The notes: generated by a model not told the origin, from the letters alone. Shown: positions 22,794-32,536, counted from the stretch's first letter. The stretch is DNA of 64,000 nt from Mongoliitalea lutea (GCF_014652135.1 NZ_BMYF01000010.1:1-64000), one strand, 5' to 3'. A program made the numbers and translations.

Positions 22794-25772
22794 TTAATTC
22801 TTCTTCGTCGTATCTGGAGCCGTATTCCTCGGTCTTATCAAATTCCGAATAACTCGGGTAGCTTCGTCTGTAGCTTTTCCCTTAGCCTCGTTGACTTTGC
22901 GCTCGGCTTCTCTGCGGGCACTGTCCTGAAGTTGCTCGGATCGGACTTGGAGTTCTCTTTTGATACTGTCCTCTGCTGCTCGGAATTGTTGGGTGGCTTG
23001 TTCCTGAATGTTTTGGCGTTCGGTCTGAACTCTGCTTTGAACCGCAGTAGCCAGAAGATTTTCAATGCTATTACCACCCGCTAAAGAGAATCTTGGACTG
23101 GCATACGAACCTCCAAGATTGATTGCTACAGGTATCAATGTGCTAGTAGAGGCCTGGGTTCCTGAGATGGTGGCAAGTAGATTATTTGCAGTACTTCCAA
23201 ATTTACCTGCTGGCACTTGCATGTTGATGAGGTAATTGATACTGCCATCAAAACCTGTGCTTCCTTGAATGTTGGCTTGATAGTCCCACAGACGCACATC
23301 AAATGGCTGCACATTTAATACCCCTCTTTCTATTTGGATTGGAATAGCAACATTTCTAAACACAAGTGTATTGGTTTCATTCAGTCTGGTCAAACTGGTG
23401 ACTCCTTGCACCAAGGCGCTGTTTTGGTAGGATGCTTCGGCCACCCTCAAGATGCCTCGGCCATCCAAACTCGATAAAATCGGCATCATATCAGCACCCA
23501 ATGTTCCAGAGAAATTCAAATTGGTATTGACAACACCCGTCAAATGTTGTGCAATTGGTGCGAGAATCTGAACCGTATTAAAAGCTTTGAACGATTCTGG
23601 AATGGAAAGGCTATTGATTGCCAGTCCAAAATCAAAGGTGGGTTTTGTTAAGTCACGTGGATCATAGGCACCATTCATGGTCACTTGTCCGCCGAGCAAA
23701 CGCATACCAGTGTCTTTAAATGAAAGCACACCATTACGCAAGGTCATATTTCCCCGCACATCTCGCAAACTCAGATTGTCGTATAGCACTTCTGTGGCCT
23801 GTACATTCATGGTGAAATCAATGTTCGTGGGCAACGGAATTACTTCCAGAGCTTCATCGGATGAACTTGAGTCCTCCATCCATTCATTGACATTGAATTT
23901 ATCCGATTGTATGCTCAATTGTCCACGAAGGGTGGCATCTTTCTCGAAAATATAATTCATATAATTGGAAAGAGAACCCGTAGCATTGACAGGGCTTTGT
24001 CCCAATTGTGAAGCAAATTCGGATAGGGTAACTCTGTCAGGGTTGAATTCTGCTTGGGCACTAGTGATCAAAATACCCTGAGGTACATCTGCACTACTAA
24101 AAGAGAAATTGGAAAGCTTGGCAAAGCCACGTGTGTCCAAACGGTTATACTGTTCTTTTTTCACTGCATCATAACTGCCTTTAGTAGTGATATCTGCTTG
24201 AATCTTTCCGGCTATCTCCATGCCCTCTTGGGGGAATATTGCCATCATCTTCCCTATATCCAACGCACCTTTGATCGCTCCATCCCAATTGAGAAGCTCG
24301 AAGTCTGAAATGCGCATCTTACCCTCTACCTTTTCGTTTTCCAATAGGAAACTAAATGGTTCCAGATTCACACGGAAATCATTCATCTTTCCACTAGGAT
24401 TAAGGATACTCGCCTGAACATTTATTTGCTCTAAGGCAGTTGGGATATCACTATTCTTCACAAAACCATCTTGGAAAGCCAATTGAATATCCAGATTAGG
24501 CAGTTCTTTCTTTGCTTCATCGTAACGTCCTTTGGCAAGCGCCCGGACATCAAGCAATCCTCTGACTTGCATGCCGTCCACAGGGAAAATAGAGGTAAGT
24601 TCTTGCAGATTCAATTTCCCTCGAACACTGGCATCCATGTCATAGCTGCGAAGATTGGCAATGAAAAACCTGCTTTCAATGGGATTAGTACCCATGCGAA
24701 GGTTAAAAATCGGGACGTTGATGGTTGTATATGATAGGTCTGAAGTATTATTTTTTAAATGCATTTCCAGCTGCACATCAGATACCGGAAGTGGGAGGTC
24801 AGGGTATTGGAACATCCCGTCCATCACATTTAAACCAATGTCGAATGAAGGGAAACTTTCCTCACTGTACGAGCCTTTGAACATGCCCCTGAAATCTATC
24901 GTGCCCTCTGTTTTTAAACCTGAAAAACTTTCGGTGTACATCCCGGGAACTAAGGATAGCAAGGTTTTAAAAGAGCTTTCTTTGGAGAAAAATACCAAGT
25001 CAAAATCAATGCTTTCTTCTGGTAAAGCAATCATGCCTTTTAAATCAAACAAAAAATCATTCAGGGCGAAGGAGCCATCGCCCAACGTGAACTTCATTTC
25101 GTTAAGATCAATCCCTAACAAGGTTTCCCCTTTGAACTTTTTGTTGCTTAAATAATTGACACCTTCATAAGTCATAGTCAATATATCCGCACGCGCTTTC
25201 AAAGGCATTTCATATACATCCAAAGTAAAGTCTCCCGAACCCACAGCAGCTAAGTTTCCAAGTGCCATTAAGAAATTCAGCGAGCGATCATCGTACACCA
25301 AATTCACATCGTTTACTTCCAGTAAGTCAATGCCAATCTGAAGGTCACTTTCCGTTGGGGCCTCATCCGATGGATAGGTGATGTCATAGTTGGCCCGACC
25401 GTCTTCCAAGACTTTGACCAAAATATCTGCTCCGTCCAAGTGTACCCCCGTAAGTGTAGGGTAATCTCCAAAAATAACTGAGCGTAGATTGAAGTCTACC
25501 TGAACCCTGTCGACATGAATAAGCGTATCCTGTGCAAAAACCTCACGGCCCACAATCCCAAAGTCCCCAATGCTAATGGATATATTGGGGAATCGTCGGA
25601 AAAGACTTACGCTGACATTTCCCGGATTGTAATAAACATCCGCATTGATATTCTCTTCCAATGCCTGATCGACTTTCTCAATGATTTTACCCTTGAGGAA
25701 GGAAGGTAAAACGAATGCAGTGATCAATAAAAATACAAAAATTGATGCGATGATGATCCATGTCTTTTTCAT
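22794..25772 (-). CDS. AsmA-like inner-membrane-anchored repeating beta protein
   Basis: This 992-aa protein has an N-terminal membrane anchor (about residues 3-25). The AsmA N-domain features are RFPNISISIGDF and FNLRSVIFGDYPTLTGVHLDG. A long series of beta-rich repeats follows, each with G-x-x-D/N strands. The C-terminal ~90 residues form a charged coiled coil (ATQQFRAAEDSIKRELQ onward). Proteins of this superfamily (AsmA, TamB, YhdP) are thought to bridge the periplasm and carry phospholipid to the outer membrane. The Bacteroidota member here is of standard length. Its 3' end adjoins the tandem-repeat island. Confidence 0.87.
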   Translation of the reverse strand: MKKTWIIIASIFVFLLITAFVLPSFLKGKIIEKVDQALEENINADVYYNPGNVSVSLFRRFPNISISIGDFGIVGREVFAQDTLIHVDRVQVDFNLRSVIFGDYPTLTGVHLDGADILVKVLEDGRANYDITYPSDEAPTESDLQIGIDLLEVNDVNLVYDDRSLNFLMALGNLAAVGSGDFTLDVYEMPLKARADILTMTYEGVNYLSNKKFKGETLLGIDLNEMKFTLGDGSFALNDFLFDLKGMIALPEESIDFDLVFFSKESSFKTLLSLVPGMYTESFSGLKTEGTIDFRGMFKGSYSEESFPSFDIGLNVMDGMFQYPDLPLPVSDVQLEMHLKNNTSDLSYTTINVPIFNLRMGTNPIESRFFIANLRSYDMDASVRGKLNLQELTSIFPVDGMQVRGLLDVRALAKGRYDEAKKELPNLDIQLAFQDGFVKNSDIPTALEQINVQASILNPSGKMNDFRVNLEPFSFLLENEKVEGKMRISDFELLNWDGAIKGALDIGKMMAIFPQEGMEIAGKIQADITTKGSYDAVKKEQYNRLDTRGFAKLSNFSFSSADVPQGILITSAQAEFNPDRVTLSEFASQLGQSPVNATGSLSNYMNYIFEKDATLRGQLSIQSDKFNVNEWMEDSSSSDEALEVIPLPTNIDFTMNVQATEVLYDNLSLRDVRGNMTLRNGVLSFKDTGMRLLGGQVTMNGAYDPRDLTKPTFDFGLAINSLSIPESFKAFNTVQILAPIAQHLTGVVNTNLNFSGTLGADMMPILSSLDGRGILRVAEASYQNSALVQGVTSLTRLNETNTLVFRNVAIPIQIERGVLNVQPFDVRLWDYQANIQGSTGFDGSINYLINMQVPAGKFGSTANNLLATISGTQASTSTLIPVAINLGGSYASPRFSLAGGNSIENLLATAVQSRVQTERQNIQEQATQQFRAAEDSIKRELQVRSEQLQDSARREAERKVNEAKGKATDEATRVIRNLIRPRNTAPDTTKKN

Positions 25773-25894
25773 AAGTATCTATGTTTTTGATGGTCATATG
25801 GAATAATCGGATTGATGGGTGGGTGTATGCGACAACCTTCAACCCGAATTCCTTTAAATTAAAACTTCAATTCACGGAAAAGACAAGTCTAATC

Positions 25895-26692
25895 TCAGCT
25901 TTTCCAATGCGTAGATAAAATATCTTGAATTTCTCTGTAGACAAGCGGAGTACTTGCGAGAATTTCCTTTCCAAAAAGGTAGTCTTTTCCACCTTTGAAG
26001 TCAGTTACTGTACCGCCTGCCTCTTGTACAATCAAAGATCCTGCCGCAACGTCATAAGGCTTGAGGTCATATTCATAAAATGCGTCAAATCTGCCTGCCG
26101 CAACATAACAAAGGTCCACAGCTGCACTGCCCATTCTCCGGACTCCATGGCAGGTTTCCATCAATGCTTTTAATACAGCTAGGTACTGATCCAATTGTTT
26201 AAACGCACTGTAAGGGAATCCCGTTGCCATCAAGCCTTCTGACAAACATTTGGAAGGGCTTACCTTGATAGGTTTTTCATTGCAAAAAGCGCCATGTCCT
26301 TTGACAGCAGAGAAACATTCGTCTTGATTGATCTCATAGACTACGCCCAACACGATTTCATCTAAATGCCGTAAACCGATGCTGACAGAAAAAACAGGTA
26401 CCCCATGGATAAAATTCGTAGTCCCATCCAGGGGGTCAATGATCCAAGTCCAATCTTTTCCACTGGTACCTGCACTGCCTTCTTCTGCAATAAAATCAGC
26501 TTCTGGAAGTACTTGTTGCAAGCGAGAGACGATGATCATTTCAGCTTGTTTGTCCACGTAGGAAACTAGGTCATTCAAGCCTTTTTGTTCGACTTTGTCC
26601 AAATTAAAGTTCTGACGCTCCTTGCGGATAAATGCGCCAGCTTCTTTGGCAATGCTTTTTACTTTTTCTACAATATGGGTTAGGTCTTGCAT
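25895..26692 (-). CDS. Inositol monophosphatase family protein
   Basis: This 265-aa Mg-dependent phosphatase of the SuhB/IMPase family has metal-ligand motifs FIAEEGSAG (Glu), WIIDPLDGTTNFIHG (the DPLDGT signature) and YDLKPYDVAAGSLIVQEAGG (the C-terminal WD/YD-x-A-A motif). It hydrolyses inositol phosphate or a related sugar phosphate. It is last in an apparent operon with DUF493, phhB and rsmI genes, three bases downstream of rsmI. The actual substrate in this group is not known. Confidence 0.92.
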   Translation of the reverse strand: MQDLTHIVEKVKSIAKEAGAFIRKERQNFNLDKVEQKGLNDLVSYVDKQAEMIIVSRLQQVLPEADFIAEEGSAGTSGKDWTWIIDPLDGTTNFIHGVPVFSVSIGLRHLDEIVLGVVYEINQDECFSAVKGHGAFCNEKPIKVSPSKCLSEGLMATGFPYSAFKQLDQYLAVLKALMETCHGVRRMGSAAVDLCYVAAGRFDAFYEYDLKPYDVAAGSLIVQEAGGTVTDFKGGKDYLFGKEILASTPLVYREIQDILSTHWKS

Positions 26693-26695
26693 GAG

Positions 26696-27442
26696 TTAGT
26701 CTTCTTCAGATGATTGCCATTTTTTTCGTTTGGCTTCGGATTTACTTTCTTTGATTTCTTCGGCTCCTTGGAGCAGTAATACAATTTCTCCTTTGGGAGG
26801 ATTTTCAGAAAAATGGCTTAGCAATTCTTGTAATGTTCCACGTAAGTTTTCTTCGTAGAGCTTACTGATCTCCCGAGATACTGCTGCCATTCGCTCAGGG
26901 CCAAAAACTTCCGCAAACAGTTCCAAAGTTTTTTCTAGTCGATGAGGAGACTCATAGAAAATCATGGTTCGCGTCTCGCTGACCAAACTTTCCACTTTTG
27001 TTTTCTTTCCTTTTTTGTGGGGAAGAAATCCTTCAAAAACAAAGCGGTCTGTAGGAAAACCCGAATTGACCAAGGCAGGTACAAAGGCAGTGGCTCCTGG
27101 CAAGCAAGAGACCTCCAATCCAGCTTCCCGCGCTGCACGCACCAATAAGAAGCCAGGGTCTGACACAGCAGGTGTTCCTGCATCTGAAATCAGCGCCATC
27201 ACTTCTCCTTTTTGCATACGCTGAATCAATTTTTCAATGGTCTTATGCTCATTGAAAATATGATAGGATTGCAGAGGACGCTGAATTTCGAAATGCTTCA
27301 AGAGTTTGCTTGACGTACGGGTGTCTTCGGCTAGGATGACATCCACGGACTTCAATATCTCGATAGCTCGAAAGGTCATATCCCCTAGATTGCCCACAGG
27401 AGTTGGTACAAGGTGTAAATGAATATGCTGATCAGCCGGCAT
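26696..27442 (-). CDS. rsmI: 16S rRNA 2'-O-methyltransferase RsmI (C1402)
   Basis: This 248-aa protein has the tetrapyrrole-methylase fold, with family motifs [46 protein letters not shown], and [19 protein letters not shown]. It methylates the 2'-hydroxyl of C1402 in 16S rRNA using S-adenosylmethionine. The C-terminus has a basic, Glu/Lys-rich extension. Its start overlaps the end of the phhB gene by 11 bases, indicating translational coupling. Confidence 0.95.
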   Translation of the reverse strand: MPADQHIHLHLVPTPVGNLGDMTFRAIEILKSVDVILAEDTRTSSKLLKHFEIQRPLQSYHIFNEHKTIEKLIQRMQKGEVMALISDAGTPAVSDPGFLLVRAAREAGLEVSCLPGATAFVPALVNSGFPTDRFVFEGFLPHKKGKKTKVESLVSETRTMIFYESPHRLEKTLELFAEVFGPERMAAVSREISKLYEENLRGTLQELLSHFSENPPKGEIVLLLQGAEEIKESKSEAKRKKWQSSEED

Positions 27443-27671
27443 ATCCTAGTTGGTCGATGGCAGCTGCAAGTTTTCTATCCTTTTCAGTCACCACGTTTCC
27501 TGCATCGTGTGTGGTCAGTTCGATGGTGACGGTATTGTAGACATTGCTCCAATTAGGGTGGTGATTATGGGCTTCCGCCAAAAAGGCTACCCGTGTCATA
27601 AATGCAAAAGCTTCTTGGAAATCAGAGAATTTAAATTCCCGACGAAGTTTATTGTCTTGTTCGGTCCACAT
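27432..27671 (-). CDS. phhB: Pterin-4a-carbinolamine dehydratase
   Basis: This 79-aa PCD/DCoH protein has the catalytic histidine cluster [15 protein letters not shown] and the following TVEL/TIEL-T-H strand ([11 protein letters not shown]). It starts at the MWTEQDNKL helix, shorter than typical ~95-aa members but with the catalytic core complete. It regenerates dihydropterin after aromatic amino acid hydroxylase turnover. Its gene lies between DUF493 and rsmI; the reason for that association is unclear. Confidence 0.9.
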   Translation of the reverse strand: MWTEQDNKLRREFKFSDFQEAFAFMTRVAFLAEAHNHHPNWSNVYNTVTIELTTHDAGNVVTEKDRKLAAAIDQLGYAG

Positions 27672-27683
27672 AGTTTTGGTGTT

Positions 27684-27950
27684 TTAAAGTGCGATGACGC
27701 CAGAGATTTTGGCTGCCTTTTCATAAACTGCAATGATGGCGTCACTGTTTGGCATCATGGCTTCGATGGTAGCACTGACATAAGTCCCCTTGGAGGATTG
27801 TTTAAACTGAATCGCATTATTGGGAAGTAAAGCTGCCAATTCATCCTGCTGTGCCACAGGGACGATAAATTTAAACATGTAAAGTGAGGGGAAGGTCGTT
27901 TGTGCTTCCAGTTTTTCTTTGAAAGCTTGGGTATCGAATTGTCCTTTCAT
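27684..27950 (-). CDS. DUF493-family protein
   Basis: This 88-aa protein is of the YbeD-like DUF493 family, with TTFPSLYMFKFIVPV and the C-terminal SSKGTYVSATIEAMMPNSDAIIAVYEKA. YbeD has an ACT-like alpha/beta fold; its function is not established. It is first in the operon that continues with phhB, rsmI and the inositol-phosphatase gene, 12 bases upstream of phhB. Confidence 0.85.
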   Translation of the reverse strand: MKGQFDTQAFKEKLEAQTTFPSLYMFKFIVPVAQQDELAALLPNNAIQFKQSSKGTYVSATIEAMMPNSDAIIAVYEKAAKISGVIAL

Positions 27951-28163
27951 GTTGCAAATTTAAGGATTTAAGTGGGGAAATGGTAATAGGGTGTGCTGAA
28001 TAGATTTTTATGTTCTAGAAAAACAAAGAATGATATTTCTTGACGGAGTGCTGAAAAAAAATAATCCCATAACTATATGGTTAAACACAAGAAAAATTAT
28101 TTCGTTTACAAAAAGAACTTATTCATGTATTTTGTAAAAAAAATCACAATAAACTCTTGCATT

Positions 28164-28181
28164 ACACACACACACACACAC
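28164..28181. repeat. (AC)9 dinucleotide run upstream of an NVEALA-like gene
   Basis: Nine AC units lie about 120 bases before the start of the peptide gene at 28304 and are the only such run noticed in the window. The surrounding 27951..28303 has no gene and is AT-rich; it presumably contains the promoter of the downstream cluster. Confidence 0.85.
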
Positions 28182-28303
28182 TATTTTAGTTAAAAAAAGA
28201 TGTAATGCTAAGGTGGGATTGGCAATCCGTATGACTCAAAAGGAAATCATTAGTCTTGTGTGTAAGACAAAATATTCACAAAACCATTAAATTAAAAAAA
28301 AAC

Positions 28304-28555
28304 ATGAAACGAAAATTATCTTTATTGATTGGCGGAGTCCTAGTATTTGGAGGGCTTTCTTTCGGTAATTTGACTATGGCTTCTGATGGCTCAAAATTTC
28401 AAAAAGAATATTGTTCCATAAGTCAAGCCGAAAAATGTAAACAAACAGGAACAACTTGCGATGGCAAAAAAATCTGCTTTTGGAAAGATGTTAAAGATGT
28501 CGTAACCATTGCTGCGGCAGCGGCAGCCATTGTGGCTTCTGTTTCATCTAATTAA
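28304..28555 (+). CDS. NVEALA-like secreted cysteine-containing peptide
   Basis: From the ATG at 28304 the product is 83 aa. A signal peptide (KRKLSLLIGGVLVFGGLSFG) is followed by NLTMASDG, which aligns with the NVEALA motif of a Bacteroidota family of small exported proteins. The mature part has four cysteines (C-x7-C, then CDGKKIC) and a hydrophobic Ala/Val tail. The upstream in-frame ATG at 28256 is rejected because it would hide the signal peptide. It heads a plus-strand cluster with a DUF4221-like lipoprotein. The family has no established function. Confidence 0.72.
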   Translation: MKRKLSLLIGGVLVFGGLSFGNLTMASDGSKFQKEYCSISQAEKCKQTGTTCDGKKICFWKDVKDVVTIAAAAAAIVASVSSN

Positions 28556-28710
28556 TAAATAAGTCTTTTATTTAGTTGTCTTATTGAGTTAGAAAAACAT
28601 TGAAGATATTACAACGTAAACAAGTTAAAATACATAAGTAAATTGTACTTAGTGAAGATGTAGTAATAATGTTTAACTGAACTTCTATAAGGCAACTTTT
28701 CTTTTTATTT

Positions 28711-29874
28711 ATGAAAAAATTAAGATTGATATATTTCATCCTCTTAATAGTCTCATGTTCAGGTGTAAATACGGCTATTGAATCTGTTGAAATTATAAAC
28801 CGGGATACAAATTTTACCCAAAAAACGGTAATGATTGATAACTATATCATCACCATTGATTCCTTGACGCTCCCATTTTACGATTATTTTCAGTTGATCG
28901 AGGAGAATGGGGTTTCTTATCTGCTAGGCTTCAATCGACAGCAGGTTTCTTTGGATTTTATCCCCTTGGATGATGATAGTATCCCAATTCGCCACATCTT
29001 TTTTGAAGAAGATGGACCGGGAAGTATAGAGGCTGATTTAGATATGTTTTGGTACTTCAATTCTGACAGTATTGTAATGATGCAAGATAGAAGTAAGCGG
29101 ATGAAGGTTTTTAATGTACGTGGTGAGGTAATTAGTTCACCAGCAGTTCAATTGCGGGATAACAAAGGAATGCAGCTTTACCCGGTAGCTTATGCACATC
29201 AAGGGCAAAGGCCTATTTTCGGATCCTCGAATTGGATATTGCCTGTGTATCCTGATACCGATGTCAAATCGACCAACTATTACAAAAAAGATAAGTTTGT
29301 AGTGTGGGATCCTGTAAATAATGAAACGAGAACTACCTTCGGTTCGTACCCGGAAGTTTACAGAGGAGATGCTTATTACGATATTTTGCGTGAACCGACC
29401 CTTACCCATTCGCACAGGAATACGTATTTAGTTACTTTTCCAGCAGACCCAAGTATCTATGAATATACCTTAGACAGTTCAATTGTACTCCAATACCACT
29501 ATCCCAAATTGAAGCAGTATGAAAATATAGGTGTAAAAAGGGATGCTGATTTTCAGCAATTCGTCAACCATTATATTTCTTCTGCCTGGTTTCAGCAACT
29601 CCTTTTTGATCCCTATAGGCAGGTTTATTACAGGTTTTTGAAGGAGAAACAGGATTTAATAAATCCGCGGGGTACTAAAAATACTGCTTTGGATGCTCAA
29701 TGGAAAATATTGGTAATGGATAAAGAGTTAAACGTAGTCGGTGCTATAGACTTGGATACCCAGGCTTACAACCCCATGTTCACATTTGTAAGAGAAAATG
29801 GCCTCTATATAGTTAGTAATGAACGGAAAAATGATGATGAAATGGTTTTCGGAATCTTTAACTGGGAAGAGTAA
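28711..29874 (+). CDS. DUF4221-like lipoprotein
   Basis: This 387-aa protein has a lipoprotein signal (LIYFILLIVSCSG, lipid-attachment Cys16). The body is beta-rich and propeller-like, with the family-type segment FFEEDGPGSIEADLDMFWYF and later KFVVWDPVNNE. No catalytic motif is visible. It is likely exposed in the periplasm or on the cell surface. It lies 155 bases after the NVEALA-like gene and overlaps the next gene by 56 bases. This peptide-plus-propeller arrangement recurs at 55195-56677, suggesting the two products act together; the activity is unknown. Confidence 0.78.
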   Translation: MKKLRLIYFILLIVSCSGVNTAIESVEIINRDTNFTQKTVMIDNYIITIDSLTLPFYDYFQLIEENGVSYLLGFNRQQVSLDFIPLDDDSIPIRHIFFEEDGPGSIEADLDMFWYFNSDSIVMMQDRSKRMKVFNVRGEVISSPAVQLRDNKGMQLYPVAYAHQGQRPIFGSSNWILPVYPDTDVKSTNYYKKDKFVVWDPVNNETRTTFGSYPEVYRGDAYYDILREPTLTHSHRNTYLVTFPADPSIYEYTLDSSIVLQYHYPKLKQYENIGVKRDADFQQFVNHYISSAWFQQLLFDPYRQVYYRFLKEKQDLINPRGTKNTALDAQWKILVMDKELNVVGAIDLDTQAYNPMFTFVRENGLYIVSNERKNDDEMVFGIFNWEE

Positions 29875-30289
29875 TAAATTGATATACCTTCTTTTTCTTC
29901 TTGGTTGTGAGTCTAATGGTTTCAGCCCATATGCATATGGGCAAGATTTAGAATATTATCTTAAAGAATTAAATGTTCAGGTAACTACTGCGCAGGTTTT
30001 ATTGTTGCCTTTAGATAGTTGTGGACTGTGTGTCGATGAAGTACTGGAACAGTTGGTAAAAACTGAGCACGAGATTTCTGTGGTTCTTTCAGGGAATGTG
30101 GTGTCAAAAGATAGGCTTGAAAAATCTAAAAGGTTAATTTCAAAAACAAACTTAAAAATCGTGATCGATGAAAACAACCTCATGAAATCGTATGATTTGA
30201 ATGCATTTAGTCCTGTATTGATTAATGTTTCCGCTAAAAAATACAGTTATGTTTCGCTCTCTCTTCAAAACGCTGCTACTTATTTATAG
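29819..30289 (+). CDS. Small thioredoxin-like (CxxC) exported protein
   Basis: The frame is 156 aa. The true start may be the TTG at 29879, which gives MIYLLFLLGCES, a neat lipoprotein signal, and avoids overlap with the previous gene. A beta strand then leads to LLLPLDSCGLCVDEVLEQL, with a C68-x-x-C71 motif before a helix (numbering from the ATG at 29819), as in thioredoxin folds. The rest alternates strand and helix. It resembles the protein at 33658..34134, which has VVPFDSSCSACYQNLL at the same point. The role may be redox or peptide-related, inferred only from the motif. Confidence 0.62.
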   Translation: MNGKMMMKWFSESLTGKSNKLIYLLFLLGCESNGFSPYAYGQDLEYYLKELNVQVTTAQVLLLPLDSCGLCVDEVLEQLVKTEHEISVVLSGNVVSKDRLEKSKRLISKTNLKIVIDENNLMKSYDLNAFSPVLINVSAKKYSYVSLSLQNAATYL

Positions 30290-31289
30290 TTTTTGCATGC
30301 TCGCCACAGCTATCAATGCCCAAGATGCTGTGCCTGAATTGGTTTATGGCTGTGAAAACTGTGTTCTGACATCTTATCTGCCCATGGGTGAACAGAAAGT
30401 GTTGATCTATGCCTCTAATAATAGGCCCGCGAAAAGGACGATGTACTTGTTGGATAAAGCGAATCTTGTAGTAGATGAAATGAAGATTGATGCCGCTCAA
30501 AGTTTTGTAAAGGTGAATGACTCCATTTTTAGTCCTTTGGACGTGAGTTATTCACTGATGATTAAAACATCCAATAATCGGTTTGAAGTGGTAGAAGCCT
30601 ACGAATTTTACAATGGAAAGCAGCATGGGATCAATACTACGAACACATTTTTGAATCCAGATTATATTGTTGGTCGGGAATACTTGGAAAAGGGTCCAGA
30701 TGAAACAGGAACACAAATTATTTTGATTAAAAGGCCTGGAGATAAAATTATCAATCCACGCAGAAGACTTCAGCACATAGGGTACGGTTTTACAAAAAAT
30801 CCACCTTTTGATTATGGCTTTGTTTCGGCACAAGATACTACTGTAATATTTCATCCAAAAGGTGAAAAGATAGGTAAAGATAGTGAGACATTTGGCGCTT
30901 ATTATGGATACAAGAAGGGGTTTACATTCATTTGGTCATCTTCGCATAAGACGCTAATTCGATTGCATAAGGATGGTAGTATTCAACGTTCAACGGTTCC
31001 CGTAAAGGAAGAAAATACAGAAATGAAAATGCTGTTTGATCACGAATATGGTGAGGTTTACCTGCTTTCATGGGAGTCTGGCTTAGGTGAGGATGCAAGC
31101 AAAACCTATACACTTCATAAGGTAGATGATGCCAATCAAGTTAGACCAATTTACAATCTTTCATTTTTTCCTTTGGTCATAGATAATGGTTACGTATATG
31201 AAGGAAGGCAAGGGAGAAAATCCTTCGATGTGTTTCGCTACCCTCTCAAAGGACAAGTACCCGAAAAGGTAGTTCCTTATGGGTACTAA
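30249..31289 (+). CDS. Secreted propeller-like protein, unknown
   Basis: The ATG at 30249 gives a clean signal peptide (LLLIYSFCMLATAINAQ) and a 346-aa product; an ATG at 30225 is also possible. The mature N-terminus has a CENC motif (LVYGCENCVLTSY). The body consists of repeated beta segments (HGINTTNTF, GYGFTKNPPFDYGFV, YYGYKKGFTFIWSSS). No enzyme motif is recognised. It overlaps the preceding gene by 41 bases and ends the plus-strand cluster; dinB follows convergently 6 bases later. Confidence 0.65.
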   Translation: MFRSLFKTLLLIYSFCMLATAINAQDAVPELVYGCENCVLTSYLPMGEQKVLIYASNNRPAKRTMYLLDKANLVVDEMKIDAAQSFVKVNDSIFSPLDVSYSLMIKTSNNRFEVVEAYEFYNGKQHGINTTNTFLNPDYIVGREYLEKGPDETGTQIILIKRPGDKIINPRRRLQHIGYGFTKNPPFDYGFVSAQDTTVIFHPKGEKIGKDSETFGAYYGYKKGFTFIWSSSHKTLIRLHKDGSIQRSTVPVKEENTEMKMLFDHEYGEVYLLSWESGLGEDASKTYTLHKVDDANQVRPIYNLSFFPLVIDNGYVYEGRQGRKSFDVFRYPLKGQVPEKVVPYGY

Positions 31290-31295
31290 CTTGTC

Positions 31296-32486
31296 CTACA
31301 CCACCACCCCATTGAAAGGATTAAACCTCCTTCTACCCACTTGCATGCCCACAGCCCTGCACACGGTCTTGTCTCCAAACTTGCCGTTGATGCGGTCCAG
31401 GGCTTGGTAGAGGCGGATTTGCTCGGCGGTGTCCTCAAAGAGGTTGATCTGATAGTTGCCATGGACCAGGTTGCTGAAGCGCACACCGATAAGCCGGATC
31501 AGCATGCGGCGGCTGTAGAGTTTTTTGAATAAGTCCTTGACCACCTGTATCAGCGTATGATCTGCAGAGGTGTAGGGAACGCGCTGCTGCACGGTATGGG
31601 TATCGAAATCGGAATAACGGATTTTCACGCTCACACAGGCGGTGAGCTGCTGATTTTGCCGGAGTTTGCCCGCTAACTGTTCCGTCATGGCGATCAGATG
31701 GGCTTCCAGCATTTTCACATCGATGGTGTCCTGCTCGAAGGTGTTTTCGGAAGAGATAGACTTGGCCTCCGAATAGGGGACTACAGGGCTGCGGTCTATG
31801 CCGTTGGCCTTTTCCCAGATGCTGAGTCCATTTTTCCCAAACGTAGCTTCCAGCAATTCCGAAGGCATCACTTGTAGGGTTTTGACCGTTTTGACTCCCA
31901 TGTTGAATAAGGTGTTGGAAGTCTTCTCTCCGATCATGGGAATCTTCCGCACGGATAGAGGGGCGAGAAAAGGCTTCTCGTCTCCCCGTGGGATTTCCCG
32001 GTAATTGTTGGGTTTGGCCTCTCCGGTGGCTACTTTGGAGACGGTCTTGTTTTCGGACAGTCCAAGGGAAATGGGTAATCCGCTTTCTTTCAAGATACGC
32101 TCACGTAGTTCCCGAGCCATCTTCAGGCAGCCAAAGAAGCGGTCCATGCCGGTGTAGTCTATGTAGAATTCATCGATGGAGGATTTTTCAAAGAGGGGTA
32201 CAGCCTCTCGAATGATTTCGGTGATTTCATGGGATTTTTGGCTGTATTTTTCAAAATCCCCCCGAATCAACAATGCCTCAGGACAGAGTTGCCGCGCTGT
32301 CCGCATGGGCATGGCGGAGTGTATGCCAAATTTCCGTGCCTCGTAACTGCAAGAAGCCACTACCCCCCGATCTCCCGAACCTCCGATGAGGATGGGCTTC
32401 CCTACCAAGCGATTGTCATACAAGCGCTCTACCGACACAAAGAATGAATCCAAGTCCATGTGCACAATGCTTCTCCCACTTTCCAT
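31296..32486 (-). CDS. dinB: Y-family DNA polymerase IV
   Basis: This 396-aa translesion polymerase has the catalytic metal ligands in HMDLDSFFVSVERL (Asp of palm motif I) and KSSIDEFYIDYTGMDRF (Asp-Glu). The helix-hairpin-helix region carries VRKIPMIGEKTSNTLFNMG, and the C-terminal little-finger domain includes RLIGVRFSNL. It copies past damaged bases with low fidelity. The gene is divergent from an XRE-S24 regulator across about 100 bases that contain an operator-like inverted repeat, suggesting damage-inducible control, though no classical LexA box is seen. Confidence 0.94.
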   Translation of the reverse strand: MESGRSIVHMDLDSFFVSVERLYDNRLVGKPILIGGSGDRGVVASCSYEARKFGIHSAMPMRTARQLCPEALLIRGDFEKYSQKSHEITEIIREAVPLFEKSSIDEFYIDYTGMDRFFGCLKMARELRERILKESGLPISLGLSENKTVSKVATGEAKPNNYREIPRGDEKPFLAPLSVRKIPMIGEKTSNTLFNMGVKTVKTLQVMPSELLEATFGKNGLSIWEKANGIDRSPVVPYSEAKSISSENTFEQDTIDVKMLEAHLIAMTEQLAGKLRQNQQLTACVSVKIRYSDFDTHTVQQRVPYTSADHTLIQVVKDLFKKLYSRRMLIRLIGVRFSNLVHGNYQINLFEDTAEQIRLYQALDRINGKFGDKTVCRAVGMQVGRRRFNPFNGVVV

Positions 32487-32511
32487 CTTGTTAAATATTT
32501 TGACATTTTTG

Positions 32512-32528
32512 TGTTTATAATTTAAACA
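32512..32528. promoter_or_regulatory. Inverted-repeat operator candidate between dinB and the S24 regulator
   Basis: TGTTTA-TAATT-TAAACA is a perfect 6-bp inverted repeat with a 5-bp spacer, midway between the divergent starts and just upstream of a TATATTTG box. It is well placed for the S24-type regulator to repress both directions. Confidence 0.55.
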
Positions 32529-32536
32529 TCATTTTT

